In this document: in pieces, positions 48,430-60,370 of the stretch | Layout: each line of letters starts with the position of its first letter | How positions within the stretch are numbered: the first letter of the stretch is position 1 | Origin: Caprimulgus europaeus | Taxonomy: Eukaryota > Chordata > Aves > Caprimulgiformes > Caprimulgidae | Assembly: GCA_907165065.1 (NCBI GenBank) | Contig: OU015523.1 | Span: 115,966,246 to 116,030,245, forward strand | Reading direction: 5' to 3' | Length of the DNA stretch: 64,000 bases | Program-made: the position numbers and the translations under genes | The notes under the pieces: model-generated | The model's input: the letters and a program-made list of their open reading frames with translations, nothing else | Database searches by the model: none | Told to the model about the DNA's origin: nothing

Positions 48430-48700
48430 CAAGTGTGAAATTGATTCCAGCTGACAACAGGCTGTGTCAATCACTTCCCACTTTTGTCATCTTCAAAGAC
48501 TCCTCTTCCTCTTATTTAAATTGTATTTTCATAATTGAAAATTGCTTTCAGATGACTTAATGAATTCCTCCACTCTATTAAAGGCTGAAAGCAGATGAAA
48601 TACTGCCGCTTTCAGATTAAGTGCATTTTTATAGGAAACCTTTAACAGAAGCTTCAGCAACAACAGCAACAAATTTTCTGCATTAAGACATACCCTCTAA
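48430..48700. promoter_or_regulatory. Candidate conserved noncoding element
   Basis: A stretch of evenly mixed sequence with ATTGA and TTAATGA homeodomain-like cores, a GTGTCAATCA word (48463-48472) and an 8-bp inverted repeat CTGAAAGC (48585-48592) / GCTTTCAG (48608-48615). The word GCTTTCAGAT also occurs at 48544-48553. It has no open frame of note. Proposed only on texture. Confidence 0.2.
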
Positions 48701-51700
48701 GGAAGCAAATCAGTGGTAGAAATGGCATTTCTCACCAGAATCCCTGCAAGAGAACAAGTACTAAATTATATTTTGACCTTATGGATATATTTTTTAAAGC
48801 TTCTGAATTGCTGGAGCTGTCATCAATCTCCGAACAGCTAATGTGGCCCATTGATCAACTGAGATTTGTATTCTTTTTGGTTGATATAGTGCTGCATTTT
48901 CCATTGTAGTACCTCTTTATAAGGATAAGGCTAACCCTGGAAAGCATAAATGTTGATAGCAAAATATACTGTGTAATGTCTATTAGCTATCCACAGTCAA
49001 TCTTATGATAGTAAGTAGAGAGAAGCATAAACTGTTTTCATATGATGATACCCCTGATCACTGGGGCTTGAAATGCAGACTTGCTTAGCAAAATAGTAGT
49101 TGATAAATACAGCTGAACTATTAAACCATCTGAAGCTTTGCTTTTGAGAGACTGTAGTGCAAATGTCTGTTGAAATCTGTGTCATTTATTCATGTAGTTT
49201 ACTTAAAAGTAGCTTAACTCTTGAGATTTTTTTTACAAAAGTGTGAACTACAGTTTCTTTTACTCTAACAATAAACACCACTATCTGGATTTGGAAATAA
49301 GAGGTTTTAAAATCTTAATACTGTTTCATTTGTTGCTTTTATATTTTTTAAGAACTGGCCAGTGAACTGATATGTACTAGTGGGCTTCAACACACGGCTA
49401 AAAGCCAGCTTCTCGTGTATTAGAATGAGTCAGACTGATTTTCCAGGCCCAGTTATCTATCTACTCATTCAAATGCAAATCTAGAATAACTCCTGTAAGG
49501 CAATGAAGTTGCCTCAGTTTTGCCCTGGTATGCATGATGTCAGAAACAGGACTACTGTGTTCATATACATAAATCCCCTTGCCCTCTTATTGACCTGCAT
49601 TTCACTTCCACTGTTTTTTGAGGTTGGGGGTTTTTTTGGTAGTGAGGGTATGGACAGACTATTGGTAGTTGGATTACTTTGCACAGTAGATCTCAGCAGT
49701 ATGTAAAGCTACAAAAATTGAGAGGGAAAAAATTAATAAATTGTGTAGGTGAGCAAATGAGACACATACAGCCTGACAAGGGCATAATTTTGTTTCCACT
49801 TGAGGGTAGCTTACAGTTCCCTGACACAACAGAATTATATCCAGCTTTGTAACCTACACTCTAGTAAATGTAACTTTAAACCACCATGGCCTTCAAAATA
49901 CCTATCTCTGGTTCAAATTATCTGAGCTGAAATCACAGTCAAGCACAACACCTCAGCTCTGTGAAACAGGGAAAAGTAGTAGTTATTTATTTTATAGGTT
50001 TGTCATAAATAATGGTATGATAAAAATAGCCTAGGTGCTACAATGCAAAGCAACTCAGTATTATACAGTGTTAGGGGAAAAAAAAAAGTGATTAATTTTT
50101 CAGATATTGTGATGTATATCTTAGCCAGGGCACATCTGGCAGATGCCATGAGGTGTTTGAATGACCTGTGGACCAAACTGAGGCTGATCAGTGATGATAC
50201 ACTGGTTTTGTATTATCTTCAGTTTATTGCAGAAAAGATCTAACAAAAAAAAAAAAAAATTGTCCTTTTCTATTAGGTTTTTTCCTTAAATACCACAACT
50301 GAGATGTCTTAGAAGTATAGCACAAATCTCACAGCTGAGAAGGCTTTAATGGCTCCAGACAATCTTTCAGAATACCACTTCAAAGTTGCAGAGTAGTAAA
50401 ATTTAAGGCTGTCCAGAGGTACGTCCACATCAAAACATATTTTTAGGGGAGTGTTAGAGCTGCCTGCATTGGCAGAGTCATTCCCTGCTAGGCTTAGAAC
50501 TTCTAGCAGTAGAAACGCTTGAGATAAGGGGTGAGATCCTCCTGTAGATATATCCTACCTAGTCCCTGATGAGTTTTCTATTGGAAGTGCTCCAGCTAAG
50601 GAAAGCTGAATTTTTGTTCCCTTCTTGTGAGCAAATCTGTAGCGTGTTCAGGCCTTCCTCATCCAAGATCCACCCAAATTATATGAACAATAACTTATCG
50701 TGCATATTCAGGCTTTTCTCTACCAAGAGTTTAACAGCTCTAAGTCTAGTTCTGATTATGTCTTTGCTCATAATGGATGAGTTGGGTGGTTTTCTTATCC
50801 AAAACTGATGGATGATTTTCAGAGGCAGACTTCAGAAGCTACTCAGACCCACTCATAACTTACAGTACTGACAAATCTGTAGGGGTCTTTGATGTCACTC
50901 CAGTCCCGTTTCACTGCCAGGGAGTGACCACATCAGGAGTGACAGTCTTAACTCATGCCTTTAATGCTAAAGTTCTATATGGACACCTCAAAATGTTTCG
51001 AAGCAGCTCTCTCAGGTTGCTTTTTTGAGACAGACCCTTGTGACCAAGACCAATCACAAAAAGCAAGATGCTTCCTTCTCTAAGCAGGCTCATTTTACCT
51101 GCAGTAAATTCAGAAATTGAAAAATTTGAATTCTTTACAACTCTCATCTATACGGATGTCAGGATTCTGAAAACTCCTACTAAACAAAATCTGCAGACTT
51201 GCCTGGAGATAACTCTAGAGAGTTCTGAGAAGCTCCTGTTACTGCTGTATAGGTATTTAACTGGCCTGGTGCTGTGTTGCCAGCCAGCCCCATTCAGCGG
51301 CAGACCTGATGTGTGGTGTACTATGTAATAAACATCTGAGATATAGAAATCATCTCTGCTAATGCCATCCTTTCAGATTTGGTGTCCTGATCTAGACACC
51401 TAAGCTTCACTGACAGAGAAGTGAGAGAGACATTTTGATATTGTAAAGCCTTCAATTTAAGGGCATAGTTGTATGAAATGTGATGAGCAGCTCATTGCTG
51501 CAGAAAGCACATTGCCAATGCTTTTCATCCCCATCCCAGACGTGTTTGTGCCTTTTTCTTTGCACTGGTCTTGTACTTAAATGGATTTTTTTTTTTTAAT
51601 TAAATTGAAAATGAATGGAAAGTACTGGACTTGGTACTGAGACCTTACTGTTGGGGAAGTAATAATATAAGAGAGCTGTTAAGTTCAACTCCCTGTGACA

Positions 51701-54700
51701 TCATATCTTTTAGCACTTGTCTTAGCCAGGGTGCATTACCCACTGGAAGGACCTGCTACCCTTCACAGATGCAAACTACCCTGGGCCATATGCTAATACT
51801 AAGAAAACTACATTAAGGTTAGCCAATTCCCCTAGTATTTCACTAAGACATAACAGTACTAGTCACACAGAACTAGTGCATGCATGGATATTTGTCCAAA
51901 GCAAGCAGAATCCTGGAAGGTTTTTTCTGTATTTCACTGTGTTCTTACCAGTTTTTCAGACACACATCATGTTGGAAAACAGGAAAGCTGAGAGGAAGTG
52001 CTAATTGGACTTTCTAGAATAGGATCTGGTAGATACAGTACCTGACCCTCCGTATGTTATCTGTCACTGGAGAAATAATTCTCCATGTCTTGAGTTTTTT
52101 GTGCCAAAAATTGTAATATTAAAAAGAGACTGCTAAGAAGGAAACACTCGAATCAGGAAGCAAGGAAATCAAGTGGTATGAAATGCCATGCTATTATGGT
52201 TGTGTTGCTAAGCTGAGTTAGACTATATTCCTTTTGATCTTTTATCTGTAAATTTTTGTTTAAGAAAAATAGCCTCATCTGCAAGGCTATTTGAAAAAAA
52301 ATGCATGTGAGTGGTGTATAACTTAGCTTCAATAAAACTTTAAGAAACAAATATATTTAACAGAATCTATAAAAAAAAAAAAAGAGAGAAATATTGAATA
52401 TATTCCCCTCTTCAATTCTTACATTGTTCTCACTATTATTGTATCCGTGGCATTGATTTTTTCTTTGGCGGTGGTTGGGGGGGGGAATCTTATGTTCTTC
52501 TACTGTTTCTCCTACCTCAAAAATATTGTTGTTATTTCGAGCTATTGCTAAGAAAATTAGAAGTTAAATAACACTGCTAAAATTAAAATTTAATTATTTT
52601 TCCTACATTGTTTCAAAATGGGTACTACTTAACTGTCTTCCTAAGCTCTTGCAAGCCTTTTTTATTCCACAGAAGAGTAAATACTGCAAAATAGAGCTTC
52701 TCTAACAATTTCATTTTATTTAAAGACTTTCTTTTGGCACCAGAAAAAGAAATGTATATAGGCATGGATGGTCACTTGTTATAGATATGAATATGAAGCT
52801 AGAAAGGGCAAGAAAGATTATAATGAGAAAAAGCTTTTGAAATAAATGAGTGCAGAAAACTGGGGCAGTCACAAATCAGGGATTTTCTTTTGGATTGATG
52901 TGCATTGATTTAAATGTTAGGAAAGATTACTTGCACCTCTAGAGAAGAACAATTATAATATGAGTTGCAATGGATTTAGCTTAATTAGGGAAATACAGAT
53001 AGGATTTTTTTTTCTAGTCAGAAACTTAAGGGAGCTCAGGAAGGTAGAGGGAAATATTTATTAATATCATTAAAGCTCTTCATAACCACTAAAAGCCTCT
53101 GGGTGGAATAAAGTTGGGGTCTTACTATAGCATAGGAAATGACATAGTGGATAACATTAATACTTATCTCCCATATTTTATCCTGAGCTGATGTCTAGTT
53201 TGGGTATCTTGAATATGAAGAGAAATCAGACCTATACAAGGGAAAGTAATTATTGGTGGCTGTAATTTTTAAATCATATCCCTTTACACATTTATCCTGC
53301 AATTAGTAGAGAAACCTTATGGAGTTACACGACCTATTCATTTTTATTAGATCTTCTTAACCAATCTTTTCTTAGCTATTACTTCATTTCCTTTATATTC
53401 TGTATTGCATGTACTCCTTCTTGGATGGCGAAAAATAATAATAAAAAAATAAATAGAGAAGTTTTCTAACTGTACAACAATTTTCAAACTAACTTTCAGA
53501 CAACTTTCATCTACTGCCATATCAATGGTGAGGTCTATTAATGACATATATATGTTGAAATATATATGTAACATTACTATAGATATAAGTAGATAATATA
53601 CTTACTCTGCATGTATATAGCACCATTTTTTAAAGAAAATTAAATCAGAAATGAAAGATCCATTATTGAGAATCCTGTATTCACTCCAATTTCTTGTATT
53701 ATATGTGGAACATAAAGCCACTGAGCTGGTAAAATGTTTTGAATCATCTTATTTTCCTAAATTAAGAAATAAGGGTAAAACAATGGGAAATAATTATCCA
53801 TGATGCAATTAAACCTCATTGACTTTTAATCTGCATCTTTTCTTCCAATAAATGTATTCTATTTTCCAAATCAGCAGAATGAAAGAGGACATCTAATTTT
53901 AAGGTTATGCCTAGATGAAGATAACATTTAGTATCCTTGTATGCATCATCAGCAAACTCCTAATAAAGGCCTCTAGTCATTTGGAGACCGATTCTCTTCT
54001 CGTTTACACCACAGTCCATTCATGAAAATTAATTGAAAGCAGAATTTAGCCCACTGAGTGTAAATCCAGTTTATGAAAGGCTGTTAAACTTGACAATACA
54101 AATTTACTTCAGGATGAAACTCATTAGATGCTATTTCAACCTGATACAAACTATTTATAAATTAGGTTTTATCTCTTTGTGTTTTATTGCTTATTTTTTA
54201 ATATGAATAGCTGCTGTAAAAGCTATTCATTTAGAGTAAGACGAGAAAGTTCTATCCATCTTCCATTACACTCTAGCAAAAGATACTCTGCCAAGCAAGT
54301 CTAAGAAACAGCAAGAAGTGGCATAAATGTTCATTGATTCTCTGAGAATATGATATCAAATGCAAAATTATTCCATCCTATTCTTTTTTTCAGTTCAACT
54401 GAATCGTATTAAGTCAAATTATCTTTGAATACACTTGTTTGGAGGTTGGATGCATGATATCTATTTTTAGACTAGAACCGGAACTTCTGCACACCTAAGC
54501 TTTAGACTCTCTTCCTTTAACAGAGAGAGAAGGACATGTAACTCCTAGAGATTCTGTTTGACCCTGCCTTAAATTGTTTTTTTTAGGAGGTGCTGTACTG
54601 TTAAAGTTGTTTGTTTCTCTCCACTGTGTGCCTAGACAAGTAGTTTAGACTACATACCTAAGTTAAGTCAAGTGAGATCAATCCAACTGTTAATTTTTTT

Positions 54701-54836
54701 TTATTTTTTTTTTTTTACCGTGAACTCACAGTGTGCAGCAGCTTGAGCTTACCTCAGAAACACAAAATTCATCTGGAAGAAAAAACAAAATTATCTCTCC
54801 TTTAAGTAGCATGCATATGATTGCAAAGATCAGACA

Positions 54837-54978
54837 CTAGAAATCAAATTAAAAGACCTTTTAAAAGACTCTCAAGATTTCAAAGTTAGTCTTGCAGTTA
54901 ATTTATTTTAGAAAGCAAAGCAGAATATCTTTTTTAAAGCCTCAAGATTTCTAAGTTAGTCTTATAGTTAATTTGGTT
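54837..54978 (+). repeat. Diverged 71-bp tandem duplication
   Basis: Copy 1 (54837-54907) and copy 2 (54908-54978) share, in the same order, TAGAAA, a purine-rich stretch, TTAAAG, CTCAAGATTT, AAGTTAGTCTT and AGTTAATTT. The second half is nearly identical while the first half has diverged. An old local duplication. Confidence 0.85.
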
Positions 54979-55239
54979 TTGCTCTCTGGAGCTTGATTTT
55001 CAAAAGAGAATTTTCATTAACATGTGGGATTGACAGGATAGCAGTTTCCAACCACAATATTTCAAGTAACTAGATGTTGGGGGATTCACCCAGTCTTTCT
55101 CTTTTGTTTTGCTGGAATATTACAGCACAGTAATAAATTTTAAAAGTGAGATTATGTTGGATAATTAACTCTGGCAATCTAGTCAGTTCAGGAAGACTAT
55201 TTCACTGTCTGAAATCATTGATTTAACCCAGAGCTTGTT

Positions 55240-55900
55240 TGTTTTTTTCCCGTAGTCAATTAATTTGCCACTAATAGCAGGTAAAACACAAGAACTGATA
55301 GAAAAGATTGTGAAAGGGGTATTATATGCCTGTAATTCATGTCACTGAAAGCACACTAGAGGCTCAAGAGCTTCTCTTAAGAACTGATACAAGTGTATGT
55401 GTAATAGCGTAATTGACCACACATTTACCCTTGTTTAATAAAATTTGGACAGGCACAGAATAGCACATTTGACTGAATGTACACGGTGGAGTAATTGTAT
55501 TGAAGAGACTAAATGTAAGTCAGAGCGGGGAAGTAATGAATACAGAGCATTTAATTACACTGTAAGCAAACACATTAAAGTCTGCCAAGAATCTGAAGGT
55601 GAACATTGGGTGATTCATCAGGACAGTAAAATTGCAAATGGAAAGCACAGAGGATACACAGCTTTCCAATACTGCAAGAGAAGGATTTTTAATGTAAGCT
55701 CTTGGGATCAAAACTGCGCATCAGATCAACCTCTGGATAAATTATATATTCCACATTTATATACAGTCTTGCTAATTAAAATCTTTGTCTCTGAAATTAA
55801 TGGAGAATTACATCTTCTTCTGTTTGTCGTTTATCAAAATTGTATTGTTTTCAAGATAACATTGCTCTGCCATATTTGTATTTTGCTTGGTTGAGATTCA
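55240..55900. promoter_or_regulatory. Candidate conserved noncoding block overlapping a 149-codon open frame
   Basis: Sequence of even texture with several homeodomain-like cores (CAATTAATTTG at 55257-55267, TTTAATTACAC near 55549-55559). It overlaps a plus-strand open frame, 55445-55894, whose protein is rich in Cys, His, Ile and Lys and ends in a hydrophobic segment, but which has no domain I can name. Absence of splice-like borders and of any start context favours noncoding sequence, possibly conserved. Either reading is tentative. Confidence 0.22.
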
Positions 55901-56776
55901 ACCAGTCTGAATTCCAGGAATCCTACAGTTGAGTCATTCTCTACTTAAAGCTTAACACTGTGGACTACTTTTGTTCCCTCTCATGTGACACTGGACAAGA
56001 TGTCTAGATGTCTGAGTGTCTTTAGAGAGCACGAATGCCAGGAACTTCTCATTGCCTTAAGTTAAGCTCTGCCCCAGTTTTTCCTTATGAATCTAAATTA
56101 TAGTATTTTCCCTTTTTAGGGACAAGTACAAAAAGCTAAAGGGATGAAGGAGAAAGGGTGAAGCTATAGCTGCAAGTCTGGAGGGAAATAAGAGTAACCC
56201 ACCAGTATAACATATCAGAAAAGATAAAATGAGAAAGACTGGGTAAGAAACAAGGAAAGACAATTTTTCTGGATTAAGTACTAAAATGAGATCAGGGTTA
56301 AGCCACAGCCTCACTTTTAGAATTTGTCTCTCTCTTTTGCCCTACTAACCTAAGCTAAAGCTGTCTGCAATTGTCTGTATAATACTTCCAAAAAGCTTAA
56401 TTTTTCTCTACTGATAATACAAAAATTCTGCTTGTGCCTTATTGTAGTTTCATGACCTGTAGCTTTACTGCTCTCAATTCCAAAATATTGCTGCTAAATT
56501 GCTCTCTCTCATTGCTTTGTTGGTTGTAGAGTTCATTGCAGAAAAAATAAAAAGAAGGGGAAGGAAGCTATTCACCAACAAAGTCAGGTTACTATGACCC
56601 TCCATGATCTCTTTTCTTTTCCAGCAGTCTTGCATCATGAAAATCCATGGATCCATTAAAAGATAATAGATAGGATCTGGCTAGAGTCAAAACCAGGAAG
56701 ATCATGGGAACCCTGTGGTGTAAGGGAAATGGATTTCAGTTGCAAAGCAGCACCTAACTAATCTTCTTAGGTGGCC

Positions 56777-57250
56777 GTGAAATCACAGAATGCCAGAATT
56801 GCCTCAATTGGAAAAGACCTTTCAGATCATCGAGTCCAACCATTAACCTAAGATTGACAAGCCCCCGACTAAACCATGTCTCTGAGCACTATGTCTACAT
56901 GACTTAAATTTCTCCAGGGATGGGGACTACACCACTTCCCTGGGCAACCCCTTCCAATGCCTGAGAACCCTTTCAGGAAATAAATTCTTCCTTATATCCA
57001 GTCTAAACTTCCCTTGGCACAACTTGACGCCATTTCCTCTTGTCCTGTCACTTGTTATTTGGTTGAAGAGACCAACACCCACCTCACTACACCCTCCTTT
57101 CAGGCAGTTGTAGAGAGCAAGAATGTCACCCCTCAGCCTCCTTTTCTTCAGGTTAAACAACAACAGGTCCCTCAACCGCTACTATTAGATGTGTTCTAAA
57201 CCCTTTACCAGCTTTGTTGCCCTTCTCTGGACACGTTCCAACACTTCCAT
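56777..57250 (-). mobile_element. CR1 LINE 3' fragment, minus strand
   Basis: A 5'-truncated minus-strand CR1. Its 3' end is at the left (AATCACAGAATGCCAGAATT near 56780-56799, then GGAAAAGACCTTTCAGATCA), followed by reverse-complement 3' UTR and ORF2 C-terminus up to about 57250 (CTCTGGACACGTTCCAACACTTCCATG near 57225-57251). The 3' UTR wording (TCCAACCATTAACCTAAGAT) matches the short copy at 1945-2141 rather than the other CR1 copies, so these two likely share a subfamily. Confidence 0.92.
56927..57175 (-). pseudogene. CR1 ORF2 C-terminal tail, broken
   Basis: The minus strand reads [60 protein letters not shown] and [20 protein letters not shown] in one frame, the standard C-terminal region of CR1 ORF2. 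It ends at a stop in place of the normal continuation. The RT catalytic domain is absent. Confidence 0.9.
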
Positions 57251-58220
57251 GTTCCACCAATGAAGTCTTCAGTATTTAAATAAAAACCAAAACTCAAAAG
57301 AACTCAATAGAAGCTTCTCATAGATTTAGATCTCTCCTAACGACAATTTTCTGCTGAAACAACTCTCACACAAAATGTATGACGAAGTCATGTATTCTCC
57401 TCTTTAAGACATAGGACTGAGAACACAGCAGTTCTCTGTCCTGGTCCCTAGTTCTGCCACAGACACACTGAATCTACAAAATTTTCACTTCACGTCTCTC
57501 AACTTCTTTTTCATTTTTATTAGTCTATCTTCTCTATAAAACTGAAAACTCTCTGCAGCAGTGATCTACTGAAAATGCCTTATGTATGTAGACAATGATC
57601 TCTATTGGTCACTTACGTGTAACATAATGAACTAATGAAAAGTGCTCCTCAGTTATCTTGTTTCTGGGAGCTCTTGAGTACTCATTTTCAACCCCAATTT
57701 CCCTTTGAACCCTGGTTTAAAGAGGATGGAGTAATTAATTATTTAGTCACGTGTAAATGTTTTACATCCAAGCAACAACATCTGTGTGCATTTTTCTGAG
57801 CTGTTCTCTATCAACAATATTGTAAACAATATTCTGTGCAAGTTAAACCAATTGTCTTCAGATTAATCCTGTTTGGGTTATGTGTCATTGTGAAGTCTTT
57901 TCTTCCAAAGAAAAGGTATTTCTCCAGTTGCAAATACCAGACTGGAGAAAACATATACCCTGAATTAAGTAAATAGTGAAATGTCTAATTTTTTCTTAAG
58001 GATAAAATCCTTTAAATGTGTTGATTTCTCCCAGTAATTAATTCAATTATTACTGTAAAATGTTTAGTCAGATTTATGAAAGTGTATACTTTTCCAGGAG
58101 GTTTAATGGTTTAAGAGTTACTCTCTGGAAGTTATTGTAAATATATAGTCAATAACATTCATGCCCATATAAACAGTATTGATTTCAGCCTCTCACTGTG
58201 GTAAACTATTCTAAATCCTG

Positions 58221-58253
58221 TTTTTTTTTTTTTCTTTTTTTCTTTTTTTTTTA
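58221..58253. repeat. T-rich homopolymer tract
   Basis: Runs of T interrupted by single C residues, followed by AAAT. Low-complexity sequence. Confidence 0.9.
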
Positions 58254-58439
58254 AATAGTAACATAATAACTCTTAAGACTTTCATAAAGGCAATAGAAGT
58301 AAAACATAACGCTACTTAAAAAATGAGTGCCTTTACAAATACTTAGCAGTCTGGAGCATAATGTTTGCGTATTGGGAGAGGAATAAACATTGGGAAAGGA
58401 ACTATGTAATTTAAAGGGTAATTCTGGAATAAGGATCAC

Positions 58440-58740
58440 ATATCTTTTGTAAACCTACTTATTTTGATCCTGCAGTGCCTCTGTGATTCCTTCACAGTCA
58501 GAGCTGTAGTAGAGGGTGAAAGACACAGCACGCAATTAATCGTCTGTTATCTCTTGTAGGATTATTTAGATTGTAGGCAGTTACTTACAACTGTCATTAT
58601 GCAGAGACATCACAACTGGATAATTAATGGTGTTACCAGCTTGAGGACTATGGTTAACCATGGCTAAATTTATGGATATTTTGTGGGGACTGGCAAAGCA
58701 ATGTGAAGAATTAAATTAATCAGATGCATCATCTAGGTTA
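58440..58740. promoter_or_regulatory. Candidate conserved noncoding element
   Basis: Evenly mixed sequence rich in homeodomain-type cores: GCAATTAATCG (58532-58542), GGATAATTAATGG (58618-58630), GAATTAAATTAATC (58709-58722), plus a 12-bp palindrome ATGGTTAACCAT at 58650-58661. No open frame. Proposed on texture and motif density alone. Confidence 0.28.
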
Positions 58741-60089
58741 AAAAAAGAAAATTATTATTTTAGTACACCTTATATCTAATCCGTGCCTTGACGTTAGTCA
58801 GGAAACCAAGCCCATTAGAGCAATTAAATGTCAGCAACAGAAGACATCTCCCACCTTAGGTTTTTCTCTCCAACACGGAAAAGGAAACTAGGAGAAAGAC
58901 ATTCCAATGTGGCACCAGGTCACTTTCTCAGTACCTGTGAAACCATCCTTTGCTGGACTAACCCTCCAGGCCATAAATCTCCCAACAAACTGGGGTGTGA
59001 ATTAGACAGATCTGTTATGGGTTTAGCCCAGGCCACAGATCAGATGAAAAGCCGATGTGTTTTTCCAAGCACAAGGTAGGAGTGACAGAAACTTGGATAT
59101 CCATACTACCCTTGTAAAACTTCAGGGATTTTTTTTTTTTTATAACCATGTGGTAGTCACATATTCCTGCAAAGTAATACTCCTTAATCTACCTCCATCT
59201 CTGATGGGATAGTTCAAACTGCAACTAAGGGACAGAGTTTGACATCTTAGAACTGAAGTACAGGACTTAAATCTGCTCTAAATGTGTGGACAGTGGGTCA
59301 GGTTGAGGCAGAAGCTGGCAGTTCTTCAAAGATTATGAGCCAAGTGTGGATAAACTATGTTATTAAGAAGCTCAATTTACAGCTGTCTCCTGTATAGCTC
59401 GGAAGGTAAGGATGGGGTATATGTTTTCCAGGAGACAACAACCTATGTCTGCATAATATTCCTTTGACTACTGATAATTTCTGTGATTAAGAATAGAGTT
59501 AGAGATGGGAAAATAAGGACCTGAATCTCTTACTGGTCACTTATGAAAAGCCAGCATAAGTCCAGATCATAGCAAATAAAATAATTTTGTATTGATTCTA
59601 TAGGCACCTGTAAGTGGCATAAAATTTAAAGAAGAGCTTACCTGCCAACATGTTCTGGGTTTGTTTTGTTTTTCTTGTATACATTGCAGCCCAAAAGACT
59701 AGACAGTAGATTGATTTCTGCTGAGGTCCATAATTTGTATGAGGTTGTTCAATAGGTGTTGGACACCCGTCTGTGGTTAATGGTAGAGTAAAAGCTTATA
59801 AGAAAAGGAACCGAGTTGCTGATTTTAGGCCTGGATCTGATATTTCCAGCAGAGAACAGAGAGAGCTTTGTTTCCTGAAAGTGCAGGCCTTGCAAAAGTA
59901 GTTATAGTTAGAAGCTTTAAAGGTCAATATTTGAGTAAGACTTTGAAGAAGAAATATTAAAGGGTTGAATCTATTGTGTTTAAGATATAGATTAAAAATA
60001 GCTGTACCCAATGAAAAAAAAAAAAAAACAAAAACCTGCAATAAGCGGTACTCTCACTTTAAATTTACAGCTTTTTCTTAAAGATTGGA

Positions 60090-60370
60090 AACAAAGATTG
60101 AAGATGAGTTTATTTGCGTAGCTGAAACTAATTTCACAGGCCTTGATGACTTGTTTTAGCCGAGGCCTCTCATTTCAACTACATCATGAAGGTCATTGAG
60201 AGAGGAACAGGCCTCCTTCTCAGCCATGGCAGCAAGTTGTTATGTCATCTTTAAGGACTTATTGAGCTACAGTACAGATTTGCATTAGGGCTAGAAAGGG
60301 ATAAATTGATGCAAAAAAAGAGACAATTTAGGAGTTGAATTAACACATCCTACGTGGCCCAGGATTTCTT
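60090..60370. promoter_or_regulatory. Candidate conserved noncoding element
   Basis: A block with few homopolymers, moderate GC and several words of regulatory type (GATTTGCAT octamer-like at 60277-60285, CAGCCATGGCAGC near 60219-60231). No open frame or repeat explains it. Proposed on texture alone. Confidence 0.22.

Larger units (their letters stand above)
44396..54836. other. AT-rich single-copy DNA, no gene recognised
   Basis: More than 10 kb without a recognisable gene or interspersed repeat. Simple sequence includes an A/G-rich tract at 45796-45837, a 22-bp tandem duplication at 47072-47115, an A tract near 50243-50258, a T tract near 51587-51598 and G8 near 52478-52486. The block 48430-48900 and the block 53780-54140 have conserved-element texture. 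Open frames are all under about 90 codons and unrecognised. Confidence 0.6.
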
